From G965276765 sp965276825 (lineage in GTDB: Bacteria > Actinomycetota > Acidimicrobiia > Acidimicrobiales > Palsa-688): a stretch of 64,000 nucleotides of DNA. A model generated the notes under the pieces. That model did no database searches and had not been told where the DNA came from. It saw nothing but the letters and a program-made list of their open reading frames with translations. The first letter of the stretch is position 1, and each line of letters starts with the position of its first letter. Both the position numbers and the translations under genes were made by a program. Shown here piece after piece: positions 57,430 through 64,000 of this stretch. The stretch lies in the NCBI GenBank assembly GCA_965276825.1, contig OZ255630.1:1860001-1924000 (forward strand). The letters run 5' to 3'.

Positions 57430-58404
57430 ATGACCGAACCCGATGTGGCGACCGAGATGATGCGCACCGTGCGCTTCAACGAGTACGGCGAGCCCGGCGA
57501 TGTCCTGCACATGGAGACCGTCGCGGTGCCGACCCCAGGGCCCGGCCGCATCCTCGTCGCGGTGCACGCCTGCGGCCTGACCCCGGCCGACTGGGCGCTC
57601 TGCCGAGGCCTGTTCCCCGGCGCCCTGCCCCGGGGCATCGGCATCGAGGTCGCCGGCACCGTCGACGCCGTTGGCGACGGCGTCGGTGACGTTGCCGGCG
57701 GCGATCTCGTCTTCGGAACCGCCGACTGGTCAGGTGCCCAGTCCGCCGGCGCGTCGGACCTCGCCATCATGGACCATTGGACACCGTTGCCCCCGGGGCT
57801 CGACCCCACGCAGGCGGCCGCCCTGCCGATGGCGCTCGAGACCGCGTATCGGAGCCTCGCGCAGCTCGGGATCTCCGCGGACCACACGATCCTCGTCCAC
57901 GGCGCCGGCGGCACCGTCGGGTTCGCCGCCGTGCAGATCGCACTCATCCGCGGAGCCCAGGTGGTCGCCACCGCCGGAGGGACCTACGCCCAACGGCTGC
58001 GCGATCTCGGAGCGAAGGTGACCGCTTACGGCGACGGCATGGTCGAACGGGTCGAGGCCATCAGCAACGGCCCGATCAACCTGGTCCTCGACGCCGCACC
58101 GATCGGCGGCTCTCTGCCCGCCCTCGTCCAGATCGCCGGCGGCGACGCGCAGCGCGTCCTCACGCTCTCCGACTTCGTCGCCGCCGGAGAGCTCGGCGTC
58201 CGCGACGGCTCCCACGAGGACCAGACCCGGCGCCTCGACGTGTTCCCCGAGTTCGCGCAGCTCGCCGCCGACCGGAAGTTCACCGTGCCGATCGCCCGAA
58301 CCTTCCCCCTCGAGGATTGGCGAGCCGCCCTCGAGATCAGCCTGAGCGGCCAGGCCCGGGGCAAGCTCCTGCTCCTGCCCGGCACCCCAGCAGCCGGAAC
58401 CTGA
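57430..58404 (+). CDS. Zinc-independent medium-chain alcohol dehydrogenase / quinone reductase-like
   Basis: 324 residues. ATG 57430 (MTEPDVATEMMRTV) has AGGAG 6 nt upstream; the longer frame from 57403 lacks a ribosome site. RFNEYGEPGDVLHMETVAVPTPGPGRILVAVHACGLTPAD is the MDR signature, LVHGAGGTVGFAAVQIALIRGAQVVATAG near residue 160 the coenzyme site, and the C-terminal end DWRAALEISLSGQARGKLLLLPG is usual. No zinc-binding Cys cluster, so it belongs to the quinone reductase/enoyl reductase type. Controlled by the divergent TetR. Confidence 0.87.
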   Translation: MTEPDVATEMMRTVRFNEYGEPGDVLHMETVAVPTPGPGRILVAVHACGLTPADWALCRGLFPGALPRGIGIEVAGTVDAVGDGVGDVAGGDLVFGTADWSGAQSAGASDLAIMDHWTPLPPGLDPTQAAALPMALETAYRSLAQLGISADHTILVHGAGGTVGFAAVQIALIRGAQVVATAGGTYAQRLRDLGAKVTAYGDGMVERVEAISNGPINLVLDAAPIGGSLPALVQIAGGDAQRVLTLSDFVAAGELGVRDGSHEDQTRRLDVFPEFAQLAADRKFTVPIARTFPLEDWRAALEISLSGQARGKLLLLPGTPAAGT

Positions 58405-58505
58405 CGCCTCGGGCCGGCCCGGCCGCCCCTGTGTTGCATGCGCTGCCGGGTCTGGCCCTGACCCTCCCTCCCGTTCCGAAGGACCCGAGGCAGGTCATCT
58501 TCGAG

Positions 58506-58980
58506 TCAGATCTGGTTCTCGCCGCCGTCGACGTAGAGGTTGGCGCCGAGAACGTAGCTGCTCTGATCGGAGGCGAGGAACGCCACCACTGCGGCGACTT
58601 CATCCGCGCGGCCCATGGCCACGCCGGCGGCGAGGGCCGCCCTGACACCCGGCGCGTTCTCCCCGCCGACGAGCCCCGTGATGCCGGGGGTGTCGATGGG
58701 TCCCCGGTGAGACGGCGTTGACCCGGATGCCGCGGTCACGGAGCTCGTTGGCCCAGGTTCGGGCGAGGGATCGGACGGCCGCCCTGGATGCCGAGTAGGT
58801 GCCGAAGCCCTCCGCGCCGTGATCGGCGGCGGTGGAGGCGTTCAGGATCACCGAGGCACCGTCGTTGAGCAGCGGCAGCGCCTTCTGCACGGTGAACAGC
58901 GTGCTCGCCACATCATGACGGTGTCGAACGGCATCGCCGTCCAAGCGGCCAGCGGAACCCCCTGCGACGACCTCCAGCAG
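58506..58980 (-). pseudogene. Truncated, frameshifted SDR relic
   Basis: Three frames hold pieces of one classical SDR: GVPLAAWTAMPFDTVM (about 58910-58960), TLFTVQKALPLLNDGASVILNASTA then YSASRAAVRSLARTWANELRDRGIRVNAVSPG (58705-58910), and GPIDTPGITGLVGGENAP to YVLGANLYVDGGENQI (58506-58700). Breaks lie near 58912 and 58702. The N-terminal nucleotide-binding part (TGxxxGIG) is absent; upstream DNA shows no match. The gene is dead unless both breaks are errors and the missing start lies elsewhere. Confidence 0.82.
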
Positions 58981-59314
58981 GTAGCCGATGCCGCTTTGGG
59001 CAACTGGCCGCCCGTCTGACGACTCCTGCGGCACGGCGTAGAACCCGGTGTCCGAGGAGGAGTTCGATGGCTGCTTCGAACGCATCCAGGCGGCTAGTGC
59101 GAGCTATCACCCAGCGGCGGCGGCCACTCCCTGGCCCGCAGGCGAAGATCACGAGCTGAGCTGTCGCGCGCCCCGACCTCGGTCATCGCCCGGGCGGCGT
59201 GGGTCGTCGGCTTCGCCGTCGGTGACGACCGAGGGTCAACCTCCGCCACCGTGGGTACGCCACGATGAGTGGGGCGGCGCCCCCTGGACAGGTCACACAG
59301 GACCGAGAGCGACG
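58981..59314. other. 334-bp non-coding or relic DNA upstream of hemerythrin gene
   Basis: Small stretches read as protein (for example VSEEEFDGCFERIQAA on the plus strand from 59048), but no full gene is supported. Holds the upstream region of the hemerythrin gene. I see no clear -10/-35 pair. Confidence 0.4.
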
Positions 59315-59917
59315 ATGGACATCACACAACTGATTTTGGATGATCATCACGAGCAGCGTCGGTTGTTCGCCATCGTGGAACAGGTCGATCCTCATGACAC
59401 CGCGAGTCTCAGGGCGGTCTGGAAACGGCTGGCCGCCTTCCTGGACCTGCACGCCGAGGCCGAGGAGCAATTGTTCTACCCCGCCCTGCTGCATGCGGGG
59501 AGAAGCGTGGGGGATGAGCACACGTCCGAGGCGGTAACCGAGGACGCGATCCACGACCACAACGACATCCGGGACGCCGCCGCCAGGGTCGCCGACCATG
59601 CCGCCGGTAGCGAGAGTTGGTACCAGGCGGTCGCGGGCGCCAACCAGGCCAACAGCGACCACATGGCCGAGGAGGAACGCGAAGGTCTGACGGACTTTCG
59701 GCGCCAAGCTTCCCTCGAGACTCGCCACGAGCTGGCCGTGGCCTTCGCTGCGTTCGAAGCGGCTCATGTCGCCGGTGTCGAACCGGTCGACAAAGACCCC
59801 GACGCGTACATCGCCGAGCACCAGAATGGCCAAGACGACGGGCGCGACGTCGAGGCGGACATCAGCTCTGCCGACAGCGCGGGGTCGCTGGGCATCGGAG
59901 GCCTGCGAGGACGATGA
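59315..59917 (+). CDS. Hemerythrin with C-terminal encapsulin cargo-loading peptide
   Basis: 200 residues. ATG 59315 is preceded by GAGAG. The HHE four-helix bundle spans about 1-150, with iron ligands in LILDDHHEQ (His11/12), DLHAEAEEQLFYP (His46, Glu50), EDAIHDHND (His80/82) and NSDHMAEEE (His116, Glu120). A polar, acidic linker (about 158-187) leads to the end DSAGSLGIGGLRGR. SLGIGxL close to the C-terminus matches the cargo-loading peptide (SLGIGSL) of actinobacterial encapsulin cargo such as DyP peroxidases and hemerythrins. An encapsulin gene ends at 63873 in this window. Likely a di-iron oxygen- or NO-binding cargo inside the shell. Confidence 0.88.
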   Translation: MDITQLILDDHHEQRRLFAIVEQVDPHDTASLRAVWKRLAAFLDLHAEAEEQLFYPALLHAGRSVGDEHTSEAVTEDAIHDHNDIRDAAARVADHAAGSESWYQAVAGANQANSDHMAEEEREGLTDFRRQASLETRHELAVAFAAFEAAHVAGVEPVDKDPDAYIAEHQNGQDDGRDVEADISSADSAGSLGIGGLRGR

Positions 59918-60025
59918 CCCGTCGTCAGCATGGCCGCCTCGCCGCCCTCACTGGCCGGGCAGATCGCCGTGTCTCGCAGCTGGCAACCCGGAAAACATGG
60001 CGCCTGACCTGCTCGTTTGCCGTGG

Positions 60026-60098
60026 CAGCCCCAACGGGATTCGAACCCGTGCCTCCACCTTGAGAGGGTGATGTCCTGGGCCGCTAGACGATGGGGCC
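60026..60098 (-). tRNA. tRNA-Glu (CTC)
   Basis: 73 nt cloverleaf on the minus strand. Acceptor stem GGCCCCA pairs with TGGGGCT; anticodon stem ACC(C)/GGT frames the loop CTCTCAA, giving anticodon CTC for the Glu codon GAG; T-arm GGGTTCGAATCCC is complete. The discriminator is G; CCA is not encoded. With the tRNA-Gln downstream it forms the usual actinobacterial gltX-tRNA neighbourhood. Confidence 0.93.
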
Positions 60099-60157
60099 GT
60101 GCTGCGGCGAAAGGAGTGTAGCCAAGCTGGGGAGACGACTGCGTTAGCGTGCGGCGC

Positions 60158-60643
60158 ATGGCCGGCGTCACGCAGTGGCGAAGGTGGGCCCCCTGGCGCG
60201 GCGTCCTGGCCATCGCGGTGATCCTGCTCGTCATCGTCCTGGTGCCCACCAGGACCGCCGGGCTGGTGGCGCGCGCCCAGTGCCGGACGTCGAGCGGCCC
60301 CCTGTTCCAGACGGTGTCGTGCCCGCTGTACGTCGAGCACTATCACGGCGGTGACCCCGCCGTGATCGTCAGCGTGTCGGCGCGTCCGGCGACGACCACC
60401 GACGATCCCGGTGCCTACGCCAGCCTCGGCTCGGTCACCAGTGGCTTTCATCCGGGCGCGTTGGCGATCGAGGTCCTCCTGGCCCTCGTCGGCTCCGTGG
60501 CACTCGCCGCGCTCTTCACCTATCTGACCAGGCGGAGGACGCGGATCCCGCCCTCCGGTGGGCGACGCCGTCGTCGCGTCGGGTCCACCGGCGCGGCCCG
60601 AGTCCGGACGGCGCGTGTGGGAGGAGGCGGGCGGGCGCGCTGA
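60158..60643 (+). CDS. Membrane protein of unknown function
   Basis: 161 residues. ATG 60158 is preceded by TAGCGT (60145-60150) at 7 nt, leaderless. One hydrophobic segment near residue 15-32 (GVLAIAVILLVIVLVP) and one near 105-125 (ALAIEVLLALVGSVALAALF), with a soluble loop between that carries two Cys (QCRTSSGPLFQTVSCPLYV) and probably lies outside. The C-terminus is very basic (RRRTRIPPSGGRRRRRVG). Not recognised. Confidence 0.6.
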   Translation: MAGVTQWRRWAPWRGVLAIAVILLVIVLVPTRTAGLVARAQCRTSSGPLFQTVSCPLYVEHYHGGDPAVIVSVSARPATTTDDPGAYASLGSVTSGFHPGALAIEVLLALVGSVALAALFTYLTRRRTRIPPSGGRRRRRVGSTGAARVRTARVGGGGRAR

Positions 60644-60662
60644 CGCCCGGGCCCGGCAAGCC

Positions 60663-61052
60663 ATGGAGTACCACGAGTACGAGCGAAGGACCCGCGAGGC
60701 CGTCGACCTCAATCAGGCCGGTGACCCGGCCGGCGCGAGTGCGCTCTTCGAGGCCATCGCCGGGGATTCCACGCTGACCGAAATGGACCGCAACATCATG
60801 TTCCGCAACGCCGCGCTCCTGCGCGAGTCGACCGGGACGCCAGAGGAGACGGAGTGGCTCTACGACCAGGCCGTCGGGCTCGAGCGGCGGTGGTGCCGGG
60901 GAGCGGGCCGGGAGGCGAAGGCGGCGTGGCTCGAGCGGACGGGACGCCAGGGCGAGGCCGCGGCCGTCGACACCGAGTTGCAGGCCGAGGGCTGGCTGCT
61001 CAGCGCGGAGCGGCGCAAGTACGAAGAGGCGGTGTTCCGCACCCGCCGCTGA
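60663..61052 (+). CDS. Hypothetical TPR-like protein
   Basis: 129 residues from ATG 60663. Alternative starts are GTG 60615 and GTG 60558, which would overlap the previous gene. The sequence EYERRTREAVDLNQAGDPAGASALFEAIAGDSTLTEMDRNIMFRNAALLRESTG and a later EWLYDQAVGLERRWCRG plus AWLERTGRQGEAAAVDTEL show paired helices with the A-x-x-x-L-x-x-x-G spacing of tetratricopeptide repeats. Function unknown. Confidence 0.55.
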   Translation: MEYHEYERRTREAVDLNQAGDPAGASALFEAIAGDSTLTEMDRNIMFRNAALLRESTGTPEETEWLYDQAVGLERRWCRGAGREAKAAWLERTGRQGEAAAVDTELQAEGWLLSAERRKYEEAVFRTRR

Positions 61053-61102
61053 CCCGGTCACGCGGCCCCCGACCGGAGCCGGGGGCCACGTGAAGGACCT
61101 GG

Positions 61103-61174
61103 CTCGGGGGGAAGGACTCGAACCCTCAATGGCAGGGCCAGAACCTGCTGTGTTGCCGATTACACCACCCCCGA
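61103..61174 (-). tRNA. tRNA-Gln (CTG)
   Basis: 72 nt on the minus strand. Acceptor TCGGGGG pairs with CCCCCGA; the anticodon arm GCAGG-TTCTGGC-CCTGC gives anticodon CTG (Gln codon CAG); T-arm has the GAGGGTTCGAGTCCTTC form. CCA is not encoded. Followed by gltX 58 bp away on the same strand side. Confidence 0.93.
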
Positions 61175-61231
61175 AGGGCGCCATGGACCCTAGTGGCTCG
61201 GGGCCGGCCGCGACACTCCCTTGCTCCGGGC

Positions 61232-62632
61232 TCAGGCCGGGTCGGACCGGTCCCCGAGTCGCGCGGTCGCCGCGCTAAGGCGGGCGAGGGTCTGGTCCCG
61301 GCCGAGCAGCTCGAGCGACTCGAACAGCGGCGGTCCGACGGTCCGGCCGGTCACCGCCAGGCGCACCGGCTCCTGCGCCTTGCCGAGGGAGGTGACGCCG
61401 GCCGCCTCCCCGGCGGCGGCCACCGCCTCCCGGATCGTCGCCGCGTCCCAGTTGCAGACGGCCAGTCGCTCGGACGCGCCGGCCAGGACGGCGGCGAAAG
61501 CCGGGTGCTTGGCCACCGACTTGTCCCAGGCGGTCACGTCGAGGCGCGGGTCGGGGAGGTACAGGAAGTCCGACATCGACCACACCTCGGCGAGGGTGCG
61601 GCTGCGCTCCTGCACGAGGGGAAGCAGCGGGCCGACCCGCGCCGTCAGCCAGTCGAGCGACCTGCGGGTCAGCTCGTCGGGACCGAGGGCCCGGAGGTGC
61701 TCCGCGTTGACCGACGACAGCTTGCGCTCGTCGAAGACCGCCGGTGACCTCTTGACGTCCTCGATGCGGAACTCGGCCAGGAGGTCGTGGAGGCCGAGGT
61801 GCTCCCGGTCGCCCCCGGGCGACCAGCCGAGCAGGGCCAGGTAGTTGAGCATCCCCTCCGGCAGGTAGCCGGCGTCCCGGTAGTCCTCGACGGCCACCTT
61901 GTCGCGGCGCTTGGACAGCTTCTTGCCCTGGGCGTTGTTGATCAGGGGGGTGTGGGCGAAGACCGGGAGCGGTCCGAAGCCGAGCGCGCCCCAGACCATC
62001 ACGTAGCGGACGGTGTTGGACAGGTGGTCGGCGCCGCGGATCACGTGGGTGATGGCCTCGTCGGCGTCGTCGACGGTGTTGGAGAGCAGGAACAGCGGGC
62101 TGCCGTCGGACTTGCGCACGACGAAGTCGCCGACGGTGGCGTTCTTGGTCTCGTTGCGTCCCTGGATCAGGTCGTCGAAGACGGTCACGCCGCCGTCGGC
62201 GGCGCGAAACCGCACCACCCGACCGAGCGTGGGCTCCAGGTCGCGATCCCGGCAGTGCCCGTCGTAGCCGGGGGGGCCTCCCTTGTCCGCCCGCCTGGCG
62301 TCGACGTCCGCCTGCGTGCAGTCACAGGCGTACGCGTGGCCATCCCTCAGCAGCGTCTCGACGGCCGCCCCGTGGCGGACGGCGAGCGACGACTGCAGGA
62401 TCGGTCCCTCGTCGCAGTCGAGGCCGAGCCACTGCAGCGCCCGCTGGATGCCGGCGATCTGCTCGGGCTGGTTGCGCTCCCGGTCGGTGTCCTCGATGCG
62501 CAGGAGGAACGTGCCGCCCTGCTGGCGGGCGTACAGCCAGTTGTGCAGGGCGGTGCGCGCCGTTCCGACGTGGAAGTAGCCCGTCGGCGAGGGGGCCAGG
62601 CGGACCCTCGGCGGGGAGGCGGCGGCGGTCAT
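61232..62632 (-). CDS. gltX: Glutamyl-tRNA synthetase
   Basis: 466 residues, class I. RVRLAPSPTGYFHVGTARTALHNWL near residue 8 carries the HIGH-equivalent (FHVG), and GKKLSKRRDKVAVEDY near 248 is the KMSKS-equivalent. LRIEDTDRERNQPEQ near 45 recognises ATP/Glu, and the C-terminal anticodon-binding part is complete. ATG 62632 (MTAAASPPRVRLAPSPTG) is preceded by TAGCGT 10 nt upstream. In actinobacteria GluRS is often non-discriminating and also charges tRNA-Gln, which is then amidated by GatCAB; adjacency to tRNA-Gln suits this, but specificity is not visible in the sequence. Confidence 0.95.
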   Translation of the reverse strand: MTAAASPPRVRLAPSPTGYFHVGTARTALHNWLYARQQGGTFLLRIEDTDRERNQPEQIAGIQRALQWLGLDCDEGPILQSSLAVRHGAAVETLLRDGHAYACDCTQADVDARRADKGGPPGYDGHCRDRDLEPTLGRVVRFRAADGGVTVFDDLIQGRNETKNATVGDFVVRKSDGSPLFLLSNTVDDADEAITHVIRGADHLSNTVRYVMVWGALGFGPLPVFAHTPLINNAQGKKLSKRRDKVAVEDYRDAGYLPEGMLNYLALLGWSPGGDREHLGLHDLLAEFRIEDVKRSPAVFDERKLSSVNAEHLRALGPDELTRRSLDWLTARVGPLLPLVQERSRTLAEVWSMSDFLYLPDPRLDVTAWDKSVAKHPAFAAVLAGASERLAVCNWDAATIREAVAAAGEAAGVTSLGKAQEPVRLAVTGRTVGPPLFESLELLGRDQTLARLSAATARLGDRSDPA

Positions 62633-62747
62633 GGGCGGGCTCACGCTACCGGGCCGCACCGGCGCGGCGGCGCACCGTCACGCCAGAGGCCGGCCCGGAA
62701 GGGCCGGCCCGTGGCGGTTGGGGAGCCGGGTCGGACCCGGCGGCTGC

Positions 62748-63689
62748 TCAGCTGGCCAGGAGGTCGTGAGCGTCGCTGCCCACGAGGTGCCGGCGGAGGC
62801 GGATGATGGCATCGCGCTCGATGCGCCGGACCCGCTCGGCGGTCAGGGCGAGCAGCTCCCCCACCTCGCCCTGGGTGCGCGGCTCGCCGCGGTCGAGGCC
62901 GTAGCGGAGCCTGAGCACCTCGCGCTCGTTGTCGGGCAGCTCCGAGAGGAACCGGTCGATCTCGGTCGGCAGCAGGGCGCCGGCCACCGACTCGAAGGGC
63001 GACTCGGCCGACTGGTTGACCACCAGGTCGCCGAGGCTGGTGTCGCCGTCCTCGCCCACGCTGACGTCGAGGCTCATCGGATCCGAGTCGTAGCGGAGCA
63101 GCTCGGCCAGCCCGGCCTCGGTCATGCCCATGGCCTGGGCCACCTCGAGGAGGGTGGGAGGCCGGCCGTTGGCCGACTCGAGCTCGCTCTGCAGCCGGCG
63201 GGCCCGACGGATCTCGTCACCGACGTGGGCGGGCACCCGGACCGTGTGGGCCGTGTTCTCGATGGCCCGGCCGATGGCCTGGCGGATCCACCAGGTGGCG
63301 TAGGTGGAGAACTTGAAGCCCTTGCGCCAGTCGAACTTCTCGACCGCGTGGATCAGCCCGAGGTTGCCCTCCTGGATCAGGTCCCCGAGGGGCAGACCCG
63401 ACCACTGGTACTTGCGGGCGACGGAGACCACCAGCCGCAGGTTGGCGTTGATGAATTGCGAGGTCGCCACCTCGGCGGCGCTGACGGCACGCCGCAGGGT
63501 CCTGCGTTCCTTGGCCGGGACGGCGTCCTGACCGTCGAGGCGCTCGCGCGCCGCCTGCCCCTCCTGGATGATCTGCCCGAGCCGCATCTCGTCGGCCTTG
63601 GTCAGGAGCGGGAAGGAGCCGGCTTCGTCCAGGTACAGGCCGAGCAGGTCAGGTCCGGTCCCCGCATCTCGTCGCTTCGTATCACTCAT
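62748..63689 (-). CDS. RNA polymerase sigma factor, sigma-70 group 2
   Basis: 313 residues. Region 1.2: DLLGLYLDEAGSFPLLTKADE; region 2: NLRLVVSVARKYQWSGLPLGDLIQEGNLGLIHAVEKFDWRKGFKFSTYATWWIRQAIGRAIE (RNA polymerase and -10 contacts); region 4: LPDNEREVLRLRYGLDRGEPRTQGEVGELLALTAERVRRIERDAIIRLRRH (-35 contacts). The N-terminal extension of a principal sigma (region 1.1) is absent, so this is a group 2, SigB/HrdA-like factor. ATG 63689 has GAGGG 6 nt upstream. An encapsulin gene lies upstream on the same strand, ending 184 bp away. Confidence 0.9.
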   Translation of the reverse strand: MSDTKRRDAGTGPDLLGLYLDEAGSFPLLTKADEMRLGQIIQEGQAARERLDGQDAVPAKERRTLRRAVSAAEVATSQFINANLRLVVSVARKYQWSGLPLGDLIQEGNLGLIHAVEKFDWRKGFKFSTYATWWIRQAIGRAIENTAHTVRVPAHVGDEIRRARRLQSELESANGRPPTLLEVAQAMGMTEAGLAELLRYDSDPMSLDVSVGEDGDTSLGDLVVNQSAESPFESVAGALLPTEIDRFLSELPDNEREVLRLRYGLDRGEPRTQGEVGELLALTAERVRRIERDAIIRLRRHLVGSDAHDLLAS

Positions 63690-63872
63690 CGCATGCCCTC
63701 GGCCGCCACGTGGCGGGCGGCCCATCGTCGGTTGGTTGCAAGGAAGGGAACGTCGGGGATGGCGTCTTTATGCCATGACGACGCGTTTCCGGCACGGTTG
63801 TGACTGATGTCACGTAGGCGACACGGTCACGGCCCGCACCGAGGATCGGCCGGCGCCCGCTGGTGGACCGGC
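63690..63872. other. Upstream region of sigma factor gene
   Basis: 183 bp between the sigma gene and the encapsulin stop. It should contain the sigma gene's promoter and the encapsulin's terminator. I see no perfect hairpin or clear hexamer pair. Confidence 0.3.
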
Positions 63873-64000
63873 TCAGGAGCCGATGCCGACGGCGGCGTCG
63901 GGCTCGAGGACCCGAAAGGTGAAGCTCTCCTCGAGGTAGAGGGTCACGCTGCCACGCTCGTGGTCCAGGTAGCCGATGGAGAGATCCTGGCCGCTGTCGA
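63873..64000 (-). CDS. Encapsulin shell protein, C-terminal end (partial at right edge)
   Basis: Only the last 41 residues are in the window. The end reads DSGQDLSIGYLDHERGSVTLYLEESFTFRVLEPDAAVGIGS and then a TGA at 63873-63875. GQDLSIGY..H....V.LYLEESFTF.V..P(E/D)A is the conserved C-terminus of family 1 encapsulins (Linocin M18/Cfp29, HK97-fold). These proteins build protein shells of 60-240 subunits that enclose cargo carrying a short C-terminal loading peptide, as does the hemerythrin at 59315. The start and length lie outside the window, so the call rests on about 40 residues. Confidence 0.8.
   Translation of the reverse strand, partial: DSGQDLSIGYLDHERGSVTLYLEESFTFRVLEPDAAVGIGS

Overview
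The window is very GC-rich, densely coded DNA from an actinomycete-like bacterium (Actinomycetota). The evidence is F420 biosynthesis (fbiD), mycothiol-dependent formaldehyde oxidation (mscR plus its MBL partner), a WhiB regulator, an HU protein with a long Lys/Ala tail, fused isobutyryl-CoA mutase (icmF) and many GTG starts. The mix resembles Acidimicrobiia more than streptomycetes or mycobacteria, but that placement is inference. At least 17 genes have a TANNNT -10 hexamer 6-8 nt before the start codon, so leaderless transcription seems to be the normal mode here.

Layout. 1-12.1 kb: the 5' part of a glycosidase-like gene, fbiD, hupB, a secreted protein, two acyl-CoA synthetases, a glycosyltransferase/polysaccharide-deacetylase pair, and a metal-binding lipoprotein overlapping a serine hydrolase. 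12.1-20.7 kb: icmF, the mscR/MBL pair, a frameshifted DUF559 gene flanked by related 35-bp repeats, and a fused alpha/beta 2-oxoacid dehydrogenase E1. 20.7-24.8 kb: membrane and DUF4388 proteins, a broken VapB-like antitoxin, and a TetR/DHA2 efflux pair. 24.8-30.9 kb: acyl-CoA synthetase, large GNAT, serine-palmitoyltransferase-like enzyme, AspH/LpxO-like hydroxylase, small membrane protein and SDR; together they look like a bacterial ceramide (sphingolipid) locus. 30.9-46 kb: mostly household genes, namely a DoxX-like protein, a GDT1-type Mn/Ca transporter, zwf, DUF2277, CYTH-CHAD, an Nramp-like transporter (frameshifted) beside a soluble MgtE-N/CBS protein, a DksA-type zinc finger, a SpoIIE phosphatase, VOC, GH43, TldD/TldE, GNAT and CDF. 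46-51.2 kb: ArsR with a P1B-4 metal ATPase, a MerR-DICT regulator, WhiB and a three-gene operon of small proteins. 51.2-59.3 kb: accessory DNA with aldo/keto reductase, TetR, MFS, SDR and alcohol dehydrogenase genes, clear TetR operators and several broken genes. 59.3-64 kb: a hemerythrin ending in an encapsulin cargo-loading peptide, tRNA-Glu, two small genes, tRNA-Gln, gltX, a group 2 sigma factor, and the C-terminal end of an encapsulin gene at the right edge.

The two most interesting systems are (i) the putative ceramide locus at 24.9-30.9 kb and (ii) the hemerythrin cargo near an encapsulin shell gene at 59.3-64 kb. A third theme is disruption: five loci carry frameshifts, which may be real decay or indel errors in the assembly.
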